Origin: Bradyrhizobium manausense | Lineage (GTDB): Bacteria > Pseudomonadota > Alphaproteobacteria > Rhizobiales > Xanthobacteraceae | Assembly (NCBI RefSeq): GCF_018129685.1 | Contig: NZ_JAFCLG010000001.1 | Span: forward strand, 1,488,001 to 1,552,000 | Length of the DNA stretch: 64,000 bases | Direction of reading: 5' to 3' | Part shown: in pieces, positions 9,132 to 16,555 of the stretch | Layout: every line of letters starts with the position of its first letter | How positions within the stretch are numbered: position 1 is the stretch's first letter | Position numbers and translations under genes: made by a program | The notes under the pieces: model-generated | The model's input: the letters and a program-made list of their open reading frames with translations, nothing else | What the model was told of the DNA's origin: nothing | The model's database searches: none

Positions 9132-10352
9132 CTATGAATTTTGTCCTCCCGCCGGGACAGGTGTCGATGGCGACGGACCCGCATGAAGGAGAAGAAGAGC
9201 AAAGAACGCAGAGACCGATGCGAGCGCGCTGATCCACAGCGCACCACGCCCGAAATGCTCCACCATCAGCCCCAGCATCAGCGGTGCGGCGGCACCCGTC
9301 AGGCGGGACGGGAGCGAGATCATGCCGACGCGTTTGCCGAAGCCCACAGGTCCAAACAAGATCAGCGGTAGTGTGCCACGCGCAATGGTGATGATGCCGT
9401 TGCCGGCGCCGTAGAGGACGGCGAATACCGGCGCAAAGAGTGAACCGCCTGCGATCAGTGCGACGACCCCAATCGGATTCATGAGCACAGCCAGCCGCGC
9501 CGACAACAGCGGATGGAAACGGTTGAGCAGGCCGGCTTCGAGGAGGCGGGCGCCGACTTGGGCCGGGCCAACGAGTGTCCCTGCGAGCAAGGCCTGAGCC
9601 GGCGTCGTTCCAAACGCGACCAGCATCGACGGCAGAATAGCCGAAACGCCGGAACTGACGAAACTTGCTGCGGCAAAGATGTAGGCCAGCACGCCCATCG
9701 CAAACGTCTCGCTCTGGCGTCCGGGATGCGGGCTCGCCCCGGAAACCGGTTGAGAGGCATGATCGAGTGGCGTCGCACGCGGCAGCGAAAGATTGAGCGG
9801 CAAAGCGAGACAGACATGGATGATGGCCCATATCTGGCAGGCCGCACGCCAGCCGTACTCGGCATCCAGCCAGGTCGTCAGCGGCCAGCCAACGGTGCTG
9901 GCAAAGCCGGCAATCAAGGTGATGCCGGTGATCGCCTTGCGAGCGCGCGTGCCGTAGATGCGCGCGAGCGTAGCGAATGCCGCCTCGTAGAGACCCATGC
10001 CCATGCCGATCCCGAGCAGCATCCACGCGGCGATCAACAACGCAGCCCCATGGGCAACGGAGAGCAGCAGCAAGCCTACGGCAAAGACCGCATTCGAGCT
10101 TGCGAGCAGCCTGCGCCCGCCAAACCTGTCGATCACATGACCGACGCGGGGACCGAGGAGACCGGAGAGAATGAGCGCACCCGATAGTGCTGCGAACACA
10201 TGAGTTGCCGCGAGCCCGAGATCACGCGCGATTGGAACGGCAAGGACAGCCGGAAGATAGTAGCTCGACGCCCACGCAATGGTCTGCGTGGTGCCGAGCG
10301 CGAGCACGACAGGAAGCGGACCCGCAGCCCGCTCCGCAAGGACCTGCTTCAT
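9132..10352 (-). CDS. MFS transporter (ars-island associated)
   Basis: About 406 residues with 12 predicted TM segments and motif A as GPRVGHVIDRFGGRRLL after TM2. The chosen ATG at 10352 overlaps the stop of the flavoprotein gene in an ATGA junction, so the two are translationally coupled; the frame could start four codons earlier. Together with the MFS gene downstream it gives this arm of the island two unrelated-looking carriers. MFS proteins are known in arsenic islands (for example ArsJ and ArsK), but I cannot assign this one to either. It most likely moves an arsenic or antimony compound across the inner membrane. Confidence 0.84.
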   Translation of the reverse strand: MKQVLAERAAGPLPVVLALGTTQTIAWASSYYLPAVLAVPIARDLGLAATHVFAALSGALILSGLLGPRVGHVIDRFGGRRLLASSNAVFAVGLLLLSVAHGAALLIAAWMLLGIGMGMGLYEAAFATLARIYGTRARKAITGITLIAGFASTVGWPLTTWLDAEYGWRAACQIWAIIHVCLALPLNLSLPRATPLDHASQPVSGASPHPGRQSETFAMGVLAYIFAAASFVSSGVSAILPSMLVAFGTTPAQALLAGTLVGPAQVGARLLEAGLLNRFHPLLSARLAVLMNPIGVVALIAGGSLFAPVFAVLYGAGNGIITIARGTLPLILFGPVGFGKRVGMISLPSRLTGAAAPLMLGLMVEHFGRGALWISALASVSAFFALLLLHAGPSPSTPVPAGGQNS

Positions 10353-11719
10353 GAACAGCCACAACCCGAAGCGCCGGCTTTCTTGGCTGTTTCATCAGCC
10401 GCACAGCAGGCCGATGCCTCTTCCTTGGCTGGCCCGCCGCAACATCCTGCAGCCGCGGCGGCCTCGACGCCACCGCGCGTGCACACGCCGGTCTCCGGCA
10501 GCAAAAGCTCGACCCTCTCGGCAGCCGCCCTGTCGCCGGCGAGATCGGCCGCGATCGAGCGGACCTGCTCATAGCCCGTCATCATGAGGAAGGTCGGAGC
10601 GCGGCCGTAGGACTTCATACCGGCGATGTAGAAGCCCGGCTCGTCATGGGCGAGCTCGCTTGCACCGTGCGGGCGCACCGTCCCGCAGCTATGCTCGTTG
10701 GGATCGATCAGCGGCGCCAGCGCGACCGGCGCCTCGATCGCTTGGTCGAGCCGCAAACGCAGCTCGGACAGAAACGAGAAGTCGGGACGGAAGCCCGTCG
10801 ACACGACCAGTTCGTCAACGACAACACTGCGCGCACCGCAACAGGCGCCGGCCGAGACCTTGAGACGGTCTTCGGAGTCCGCAAGATGCGTGACGCCGAA
10901 TTCGGTCTCGACATTGATCTTTCCGGAGGTCACGAGCGCAGCAAAGACACTGCCTAGTTCTCCGCGCGCTGCAAGCTTGTCGTTGCGGCCGCCGCCGAAA
11001 GCCTTTGCAGGGTCAGAGCCGCGGACAAGCCAGATAGCTTGCGTCCCCGGCACTTCGTCGGCAAGGCGCGCGAGATTGATCAGCGTGCCAACCGCGGAGT
11101 GGCCGGCGCCCAGCACGGCAACCGTCTTTCCGGCATATCTGGAACGATCGGCGCCCCGTACATCCGGCATGCCGTAAGCGACGCGGTCAGCGAGCTCAGG
11201 CTCACCGATCGCAGGCAAGCCGTTGGCGCCGGCCGGATTGGGGGAGAACCATGTACCCGACGTATCGATCACGGCATCGGCGCGCAGGACCTCGGGTCCC
11301 TTGCCGTTCTGGTAGCGGATTTCGAAAGGCGCCTGTTCACGCCCTCTCGTCTTCGCCTTGTCGAAGCCGACACGGCTGATCGCCGAGACGCGGCTGGACG
11401 TGCGGACCACGTCGCGCAACGACGTTCTCGTCGCGAGCGGCTTGAGATATCCCTCAAGCAATTCGCCGCCGGTTGGATAGGCCTGAGGGTCGGGCGAATT
11501 CCAGCCTGTCGACGCCAGCAGGCGCGCGGCGGCCTTGTCGACATTGTATTCCCAGGGCGAGAAGAGCTGGACGTGCTGCCATTGGCGGATCGCGTGTCCA
11601 GCTTCTATCCCCGCCTCCAACACGATGGGCGACATACCGCGCTCCAGCACGTGCGCGGCTGCGGCAAGGCCGACAGGCCCTGCCCCGATAATGGCTACTG
11701 TCTTTTTTCGGTCGCTCAT
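10349..11719 (-). CDS. FAD/NAD(P)-dependent oxidoreductase, ArsO-like, with Cys-rich C-terminal tail
   Basis: 456 residues of the two-dinucleotide-binding flavoprotein type. IIGAGPVG (about 10-17) binds FAD and VLGAGHSAVG (about 202-211) is a second Rossmann site for NAD(P)H; a C-terminal STGFRPD segment is typical of the fold. Unusually, the last 44 residues carry seven cysteines (near 413, 426, 427, 438, 439, 453, 455), including two CC pairs and a terminal CGC, and another CC lies in the core (SAGACCGARS). GGGAG seven bases before the ATG supports the start. Flavin monooxygenases (ArsO, ArsV) occur in arsenic islands; the position after arsR and before two exporters suggests oxidation or modification of a trivalent metalloid before export. 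Exact substrate is inference. Confidence 0.82.
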   Translation of the reverse strand: MSDRKKTVAIIGAGPVGLAAAAHVLERGMSPIVLEAGIEAGHAIRQWQHVQLFSPWEYNVDKAAARLLASTGWNSPDPQAYPTGGELLEGYLKPLATRTSLRDVVRTSSRVSAISRVGFDKAKTRGREQAPFEIRYQNGKGPEVLRADAVIDTSGTWFSPNPAGANGLPAIGEPELADRVAYGMPDVRGADRSRYAGKTVAVLGAGHSAVGTLINLARLADEVPGTQAIWLVRGSDPAKAFGGGRNDKLAARGELGSVFAALVTSGKINVETEFGVTHLADSEDRLKVSAGACCGARSVVVDELVVSTGFRPDFSFLSELRLRLDQAIEAPVALAPLIDPNEHSCGTVRPHGASELAHDEPGFYIAGMKSYGRAPTFLMMTGYEQVRSIAADLAGDRAAAERVELLLPETGVCTRGGVEAAAAAGCCGGPAKEEASACCAADETAKKAGASGCGCS

Positions 11720-11735
11720 TTCGCTGCTCCCATCG

Positions 11736-11754
11736 TTCTAGAACCATCGAATAA
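11736..11754. promoter_or_regulatory. Putative ArsR operator in front of the flavoprotein gene
   Basis: TTCTAGAA, three bases, TCGAAT, then AATTC. The same core (TTCTAGAA-N3-TCGAA) occurs at 12129-12144 in the divergent promoter region, so both sites could bind the same ArsR. It lies within 40 bp of the flavoprotein start and between that gene and arsR. Confidence 0.5.
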
Positions 11755-11768
11755 TTCGGCAAAAAAAA

Positions 11769-12086
11769 TCAGGCCGCCGATTGAGCGCCCCCACACTCGG
11801 CTTCGTCCGCGCAGCACTCCGCCGCCAGGAAATCCACCAGGCCTCGCATCGCGTCGTAGTTTGCGTGGCAAACCAACGTCGTGGATTCGCGGACCTGGCT
11901 GACCAGCCCGACCGCGACCAGAGACTTGATGTGGTGAGACAGCGTCGATGCCGGGATTTTAAGCTTCTCCTGCAAACGACCGACGGGCATGCCGGAGTGT
12001 CCTGCCCGAACCAGGGCGCGATAGATTTGAAGCCGGGTCCGGTTACCCAATGCTTCCAGGCGTGCTGCTGCGTCGTCGATCTTCAT
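11769..12086 (-). CDS. arsR: ArsR-family metalloid-responsive repressor
   Basis: 105 residues from the ATG at 12086 (an ATG four codons earlier is possible). A winged helix with recognition segment PASTLSHHIKSLVAVGLV is followed by a dimerisation helix and a C-terminal metal site. Cysteines at 91, 92 and 98 (AECCADEAEC) have the same C-C-X5-C spacing as the three-coordinate As(III) site of Acidithiobacillus ferrooxidans ArsR (Cys95, 96, 102). As(III) or Sb(III) binding should release it from DNA. It heads the leftward operon; two candidate operators flank it. The classic CVC motif of plasmid R773 ArsR in the DNA-binding helix is absent. Confidence 0.9.
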   Translation of the reverse strand: MKIDDAAARLEALGNRTRLQIYRALVRAGHSGMPVGRLQEKLKIPASTLSHHIKSLVAVGLVSQVRESTTLVCHANYDAMRGLVDFLAAECCADEAECGGAQSAA

Positions 12087-12123
12087 GGAACCTAACATGC
12101 TCCGGTCCCGCTTCCCTGTCAAC

Positions 12124-12149
12124 CATATTTCTAGAATGTTCGAAATATG
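12124..12149. promoter_or_regulatory. Putative ArsR operator, divergent ars promoter region
   Basis: Inverted repeat with perfect 8-bp arms CATATTTC and GAAATATG around a 10-bp centre, containing TTCTAGAA-N3-TCGAA. It lies 38 bp before the leftward arsR start. The core is shared with the site at 11736-11754, as expected for an autoregulated operon. Confidence 0.6.
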
Positions 12150-12187
12150 CCCAGCTAACAACTTCCAGATTGACGCCGAATCACTAA

Positions 12188-12211
12188 TTCCATAAGTCTG
12201 GATATATGGAA
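12188..12211. promoter_or_regulatory. Putative operator overlapping the start of the rightward arsR
   Basis: Perfect 7-bp arms TTCCATA and TATGGAA separated by 10 bp; the right arm overlaps the ATG of the rightward arsR. It differs in sequence from the two TTCTAGAA sites, so it may be read by the second ArsR. There is no clear Shine-Dalgarno sequence here, which is compatible with a leaderless or very short-leader transcript. Confidence 0.5.
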
Positions 12212-12568
12212 ACAGAAGAAGCCATCCTCGCGCTCGCCGCGCTGTCGCAATCGACCCGTCTGGAGGCGTTCCGAACGTTGGTCAGGCACGAACCCGATGG
12301 CCTTGCGGCCGGCGACCTCGCACGCCTGCTCGAAGTGCCGCCGAACACGTTGTCGGCCCATCTTTCGATCCTGACGCGCGCGCGTCTCGTGACCTCCGAG
12401 CGACACAGCCGTTCGATCGTCTACCGCGCCAACCTCGCCGAATTCCGCGATGTCGCAGTGTTCCTGCTGCGCGATTGTTGCGGTGGAAGGCCGGAAGTCT
12501 GCGAGCCGGTCGTCGACAGCCTGCAAGCCTGCTGCTCTCCAAAACGAAAGGGGCGAGCCCGTGTCTGA
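12206..12568 (+). CDS. arsR: ArsR-family repressor of the arsC-aqpS-arsC operon
   Basis: 120 residues. The winged-helix core has recognition helix PPNTLSAHLSILTRARLV. The C-terminal metal site is DCCGGRPEVC (Cys 91, 92, 99), plus an extra CC at 109-110, so the thiol arrangement resembles but is not identical to the leftward ArsR. It starts the rightward operon; its stop overlaps the arsenate reductase start by eight bases. Two different ArsR proteins back to back allow the two arms to respond to different metalloid levels or forms. Confidence 0.9.
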   Translation: METEEAILALAALSQSTRLEAFRTLVRHEPDGLAAGDLARLLEVPPNTLSAHLSILTRARLVTSERHSRSIVYRANLAEFRDVAVFLLRDCCGGRPEVCEPVVDSLQACCSPKRKGRARV

Positions 12569-13088
12569 TCATATCTACAACGTCTTGTTCCTGTGCACCG
12601 GCAATTCGGCGCGCTCGATCCTCGCCGAGTCGATTCTTCGGAAGGACGGCGCCGGCCGCTTCCAAGCCTTCTCCGCAGGCAGCACGCCAAAAGGCTTGGT
12701 CCACCCGCTGGCGCTGCGCACCCTCGCCAGCATGGACTATCCCACCGACGGAATGCGCTCGAAGAGCTGGGCGGAGTTCGCCGCACCCGATGCGCCGGTG
12801 ATGGATTTCGTCTTCACCGTTTGCGATAATGCAGCCGGCGAGGCCTGCCCCATCTGGCCGGGGCAGCCGATGACTGCACATTGGGGGATCGAAGATCCTG
12901 CCGCATTTGAGGGTACCGGTCTGGAGAAACAGGCGGCCTTCGTCACTGCGTTCCGCCATCTCAAGAATCGGATCGATACCTTTGTGAACCTCCCGATGAG
13001 CAGCATCGACAGCCTGTCGCTCGGCACCAAGCTGCGCGAGATCGGCCGCTCGGACGGTGCAACCCGGCCAGAGCCGAAGGCCAGCTGA
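12561..13088 (+). CDS. arsC: Arsenate reductase, low-molecular-weight phosphatase type
   Basis: 175 residues from a GTG at 12561 preceded by GAAAGGGG; the longer upstream frame runs through arsR and is not used. Near the N-terminus is CTGNSAR (Cys12 to Arg18), the CX5R phosphate/arsenate loop of LMW protein tyrosine phosphatases, and CDNAAGEACPIWPG supplies the later cysteines used for disulfide relay in this reductase class. It should reduce As(V) to As(III) in the cytoplasm. Eight-base overlap with arsR and a one-base TGATG overlap with aqpS make a coupled operon. A second, unrelated arsenate reductase lies at the end of the same operon. Confidence 0.88.
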   Translation: MSDHIYNVLFLCTGNSARSILAESILRKDGAGRFQAFSAGSTPKGLVHPLALRTLASMDYPTDGMRSKSWAEFAAPDAPVMDFVFTVCDNAAGEACPIWPGQPMTAHWGIEDPAAFEGTGLEKQAAFVTAFRHLKNRIDTFVNLPMSSIDSLSLGTKLREIGRSDGATRPEPKAS

Positions 13089-13789
13089 TGGACAATTTCG
13101 ATCTCTCGCGGCGCCTCGCGGCCGAAGCGCTCGGCACCGGCATTCTCGTCGCCACGGTCGTCGGTTCCGGCATCATGGCGGAGACGCTGACCAAGGACGT
13201 CGCGCTTGCGCTTCTCTGCAACACCCTGCCGACCGGCGCCATTCTGGTTGTCCTGATCACGGTGCTCGGCCCGATCTCCGGGGCGCATTTCAATCCCGCG
13301 GTCACGCTGGTTTTCACCGGCAAGCGCGAGCTGCCGGTCAACGAGGCCGCTCTCTACGTGATTGCACAGATCGGCGGCGGTATCGCAGGCACGATGGCGG
13401 CGCATCTGATGTTCGGACTGCCTCTGCTGGATGTCTCCGTAAAGGTGCGAACGGGAGGGCCGCAATGGTTTGCCGAGGCCGTCGCCGCCTTCGGGCTGGT
13501 CGCGACGATCCTGGCCGGTATCCGATTTCAACGGACGGCGGTGCCCTGGCTTGTCGGTCTTTACATTACGGCGGCCTATTGGTTTACGGCGTCCACCTCG
13601 TTCGCCAATCCGGCGGTGGCCATTGCGCGTTCCCTGACCAACACTTTCTCGGGCATTCGCCCTACTGACCTGCCCGGCTTCATCCTCGCGGAGCTCTGCG
13701 GTGCGTTCGCCGGCTTGCTGCTGATGAACTGGCTGCTCGGACATTCCAATGCACGCGGCCCTGTGCCAATCGCGGAAACAAACCGATGA
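13088..13789 (+). CDS. aqpS: Aquaglyceroporin AqpS-like (MIP family) for arsenite efflux
   Basis: 233 residues with six TM helices and two half-helices. Both NPA motifs are intact: HFNPAVT (Asn69) and FANPAVA (Asn174). In Sinorhizobium meliloti the order arsR-aqpS-arsC-arsH is known, where AqpS lets As(III) formed inside the cell flow out down its gradient. The same logic applies here: it lies between two arsenate reductase genes and no arsB or acr3 pump gene is visible nearby. The start shares its A with the preceding TGA, and the stop overlaps the next ATG by four bases. Confidence 0.92.
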   Translation: MDNFDLSRRLAAEALGTGILVATVVGSGIMAETLTKDVALALLCNTLPTGAILVVLITVLGPISGAHFNPAVTLVFTGKRELPVNEAALYVIAQIGGGIAGTMAAHLMFGLPLLDVSVKVRTGGPQWFAEAVAAFGLVATILAGIRFQRTAVPWLVGLYITAAYWFTASTSFANPAVAIARSLTNTFSGIRPTDLPGFILAELCGAFAGLLLMNWLLGHSNARGPVPIAETNR

Positions 13790-14187
13790 GCGTCACGATC
13801 TATCACAACCCCGACTGCGGCACTTCGCGCAACACGCTTGCGATGATTCGGCAGAGCGGCACGGAGCCTATCGTCATCGAATATCTGAAGACGCCGCCGT
13901 CGCGCGAAACGCTCAAGCAGCTGATCGCGGCGACGGGCGCGTCCGTCCGTGCATTGCTGCGCGAGAAGGGCACGCCCTACAAGGAGCTCGGGCTCGCCGA
14001 TCCCAAATGGTCCGATGACGAACTGATCGACCAGATGCTCGCGCATCCGATTTTGATCAACCGTCCGATCGTGGTGACGCCAAAGGGCACGAGGTTGTGC
14101 CGCCCTTCAGAGGCGGTCGTCGATCTCCTCGATCATCCAGTTGGGCGGTTCGTGAAGGAGGACGGCGAAGTGGTCGAAGCGCGGTAG
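13786..14187 (+). CDS. arsC: Arsenate reductase, glutaredoxin-dependent type
   Basis: 133 residues of the Spx/ArsC fold. Catalytic Cys11 lies in HNPDCGTSRNTL; Arg59, Arg93 and Arg106 correspond, one position earlier, to Arg60, Arg94 and Arg107 of E. coli ArsC that bind arsenate. It reduces As(V) to As(III) with glutathione and glutaredoxin. It is coupled to aqpS by an ATGA overlap and ends the operon. Having both the glutaredoxin type and the LMW-PTP type in one operon gives two electron sources for the same reaction. Confidence 0.92.
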   Translation: MSVTIYHNPDCGTSRNTLAMIRQSGTEPIVIEYLKTPPSRETLKQLIAATGASVRALLREKGTPYKELGLADPKWSDDELIDQMLAHPILINRPIVVTPKGTRLCRPSEAVVDLLDHPVGRFVKEDGEVVEAR

Positions 14188-14200
14188 GCAACCCTACCGC
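14181..14200 (+). terminator. Hairpin at the 3' end of the ars operon
   Basis: Perfect 8-bp arms GCGGTAGG and CCTACCGC around CAAC, overlapping the arsC stop codon. No T-run follows, so it may stabilise the mRNA end or act with Rho. A second small hairpin, arms CGAATG and CATTCG, follows at 14209-14224. Confidence 0.4.
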
Positions 14201-14279
14201 TCCCCGGTCGAATGCACGCATTCGTACGGCGCAGTGCTTCGCGTCGCCGGATCGAGAGACGAATGGTGGCGACAGCCGG

Positions 14280-15164
14280 CTAGTCCGTGGCCGCCGCAAA
14301 TTGCGTCGTCCGGTCCTGCTTCACATCGATATCCGGCTGGAGCGGAAATCGTTCGGCAGTGCGCACTTCGTCCGTCATCACCTTGAACCGCACGAGTTCC
14401 GTCGGCCCGAACGTCGTCGAGATGGCGACGTCGGCGGCGTCACGACCCCGCGCGATGACGATCCGGCCGATGCGAGGATGATTGTGCCTGGCATCGAACG
14501 TATACCATCGGCCTCCGATATAGGCCTCGAACCACGCGCTGAAATCCATGGGTGCCGGGTCGGCCGGCACGCCGATATCGCCCAGATAGCCCGTGCAATA
14601 GCGCGCGGGAATGTTCATGCATCGGCACAGCGCAACCGCCAGATGAGCGAAATCCCGACAGACGCCGACGCGTTCGTCGTGACCCTGCGAAGCCGTCCGG
14701 TCGTTTCGGGCAAAGCGATAGCCGAACCGGATGCGATCGTGAACATAATCGCATATGGACTGCACGAGCTGCCAGCCGCCGTCGACATGACCGAATGTCG
14801 ACCACGCCAGATCCGTCAAATGCTGCGTGTCGCAATACCGGCTGCCCAGCAAATACACCAGCGCATCATCGGGCAGCTCGTCCAGTGGCACCCTGGCGGC
14901 CTCCGGCGCGACTGCATCGGGCAGACCGCTGTCCTCGATGACAAATTCGGAGCGAAGCTCGATCAGGCCTGGCGGTGCCACAAGGCGGGTGCAAACATTG
15001 CCGAATGCGTCGATGTAGTCCTTGGTCCTGACTTTCGGTGAGACACGGAGTGCATGGCCCGCTACAATATCCGGCCGCCGGGACGGATGAACCGTGAGCA
15101 TGAGCACCATGGGAACGTCCTGAAGGCACTTGAACGCGATATCGTAGCCTGCCCGGATTTTCAA
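14280..15164 (-). CDS. Transglutaminase-like cysteine protease family protein
   Basis: About 294 residues from a TTG at 15164 preceded by GGTGGAG; the longer frame adds 40 residues that do not fit the family. It begins KIRAGYDIAF and contains VLMLTVHPSR, typical of a bacterial transglutaminase N-terminal beta domain. The catalytic triad is visible: Cys in GVCRDFAHL, His replaced or shifted around SAWFEAYIGGRWYTFDAR, and Asp in TFDARHN. The usual HAW histidine is SAW here, so activity needs care, though this subfamily often has FSAWFEA. Divergent from a second transglutaminase gene; substrate unknown. Confidence 0.85.
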   Translation of the reverse strand: MKIRAGYDIAFKCLQDVPMVLMLTVHPSRRPDIVAGHALRVSPKVRTKDYIDAFGNVCTRLVAPPGLIELRSEFVIEDSGLPDAVAPEAARVPLDELPDDALVYLLGSRYCDTQHLTDLAWSTFGHVDGGWQLVQSICDYVHDRIRFGYRFARNDRTASQGHDERVGVCRDFAHLAVALCRCMNIPARYCTGYLGDIGVPADPAPMDFSAWFEAYIGGRWYTFDARHNHPRIGRIVIARGRDAADVAISTTFGPTELVRFKVMTDEVRTAERFPLQPDIDVKQDRTTQFAAATD

Positions 15165-15281
15165 AGCTGTCTCCACCGTGTCGTCATTGACCGTGGCAAG
15201 GAAAGCGCGTTCGCCTTCGACTTGTTCCAGCAAGGGGGCGCCTGACCCTGCCGAAATGAGAGGCAGTTGTTGGGGACGCAA

Positions 15282-15329
15282 CAAGACTTAGCTCTGGCAA
15301 GACTTGGCTCTGGCAAGACTTAGCTCTGG
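15282..15329. repeat. Three 16-bp direct tandem repeats between the two transglutaminase genes
   Basis: Unit CAAGACTTAGCTCTGG at 15282-15297, 15298-15313 (one change, G for A) and 15314-15329, followed by a partial copy AAAGAC. The array lies in the 213-bp divergent promoter region. The 16-bp spacing is about one and a half helical turns. Confidence 0.9.
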
Positions 15330-15377
15330 AAAGACCCGTCAATCGTGGCACTATCTCGTGCCACGAGTGAGCTGGTC

Positions 15378-16271
15378 ATGCCCCTCTACACCGTCCATCA
15401 CACCACCGCCTATCGCTACCGCCGGCCCGTGAAGCTCGGCCAGCACCAGATGCTGTTCCGGCCACGGGACAGCTTCGATCAGCGTTTGCTTGCCTGCCGT
15501 CTCGAGGTGAGCCCTGAACCGGCCGAAATTCGCTGGATCCATGACGTATTTGGCAACTGCGTCACGCTCGTCGACTTCAACATCTCGGCCGAGACGCTGG
15601 ACTTCGAGACGACGATTCATCTCGATCATACGCCAGAGAACGCGCCGGACTTCCGGATTGAAGACTACGCCATGGAGCACCCCTTCGCCTATGATCGCAG
15701 CGAACTGCCGGACCTGGAGCCGTACATCCGCCGGCAATATCGCGAGGACCGAACGGTCGACACCTGGCTGGCGAGGTTCATTGCGCCCGGCCGGAGCCGC
15801 CCTACCGGCCAGTTGTTGATGACACTGAACGAAGCGATTTCAGAAAGCTTTTCATACCGGCGGAGAACATCGCCGGGGACACAGACACCCGCCGAAACTC
15901 TGGATCTGCAACAGGGGACGTGCCGGGACTTCGCTCTGCTGATGATGGAAGCGGCACGCTCGCTGGGCTTTGCCGCGCGCTTCATCACGGGGTACATCTA
16001 TGTCCCCGATCGCGACGGGCCGGCGAGGCTTGGGGGTGGCTCCACGCATGCATGGTGTTCGATTTACGTACCAGGTTCTGGCTGGGTCGAATTCGATCCG
16101 ACCAACGGCATCGTGGGAAATCGAGAGCTCATCAGGGTTGGCGTCGCCCGCAACCCGGCTCAAGCCATTCCGCTTTCCGGCAGCTATTGGGGCGATGCCG
16201 ATGACGACGCCGGGATGGAAGTCACGGTGAATGTGAAATCACACCCCGTCGGGCAAGCCTCCATCGAGTAA
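15378..16271 (+). CDS. Transglutaminase family protein with N-terminal beta domain
   Basis: 297 residues starting MPLYTVHHTTAYRYRRPV, the normal beginning of this family; an in-frame ATG 11 codons upstream is less likely. The N-terminal region (about 1-150) is the bacterial transglutaminase-associated domain. The C-terminal domain has the full triad: Cys in QGTCRDFALLMM, His in STHAWCSIYV, Asp in WVEFDPTNG. Probably a cytoplasmic cysteine protease or amidase; family members are common and mostly uncharacterised. It is divergent from the other transglutaminase-like gene, with tandem repeats between them, so the pair may be co-regulated. Confidence 0.88.
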   Translation: MPLYTVHHTTAYRYRRPVKLGQHQMLFRPRDSFDQRLLACRLEVSPEPAEIRWIHDVFGNCVTLVDFNISAETLDFETTIHLDHTPENAPDFRIEDYAMEHPFAYDRSELPDLEPYIRRQYREDRTVDTWLARFIAPGRSRPTGQLLMTLNEAISESFSYRRRTSPGTQTPAETLDLQQGTCRDFALLMMEAARSLGFAARFITGYIYVPDRDGPARLGGGSTHAWCSIYVPGSGWVEFDPTNGIVGNRELIRVGVARNPAQAIPLSGSYWGDADDDAGMEVTVNVKSHPVGQASIE

Positions 16272-16303
16272 CCGTCGCAGCGCTCGCGAACGAACGATTC
16301 GCC

Positions 16304-16507
16304 TCAACTGCCCAGCGCCGACTCGCCGGTCTGGCGAGCGGGAACGCTGACGTGGACTTCATGCCCCTGGCGCAATGCCAGGGAGGCGGCGGCCACCGCC
16401 GATTCGAACGCCGATTCCTTGGTGGCATATCTACCGTTGATATTGCCGTCGTGCAGCACGCCCCATTCATCCTGAACCGGCACGATCGCATATTGAGCAA
16501 GGCCCAT
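16304..16507 (-). CDS. Small DUF2188-like protein
   Basis: 67 residues (starting at the second of two adjacent ATGs, which is seven bases from AGGAG). The sequence reads YAIVPVQDEWGVLHDG, then TKESAFESAVAAASLALRQGHEVHVSVP: a short beta-strand part, then a helix with a Thr-Lys-Glu-Ser-Ala start, as in DUF2188 proteins that pair a query strand with an AXXXA-rich helix. Function unknown. It is next to the stress-type genes to its right and transcribed in the same direction, but about 50 bp from them. Confidence 0.65.
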   Translation of the reverse strand: MGLAQYAIVPVQDEWGVLHDGNINGRYATKESAFESAVAAASLALRQGHEVHVSVPARQTGESALGS

Positions 16508-16555
16508 CATCCCTCTCCTATCGCTGCGCGGCTTGCCTATCGCTGCGCGGGTTGC

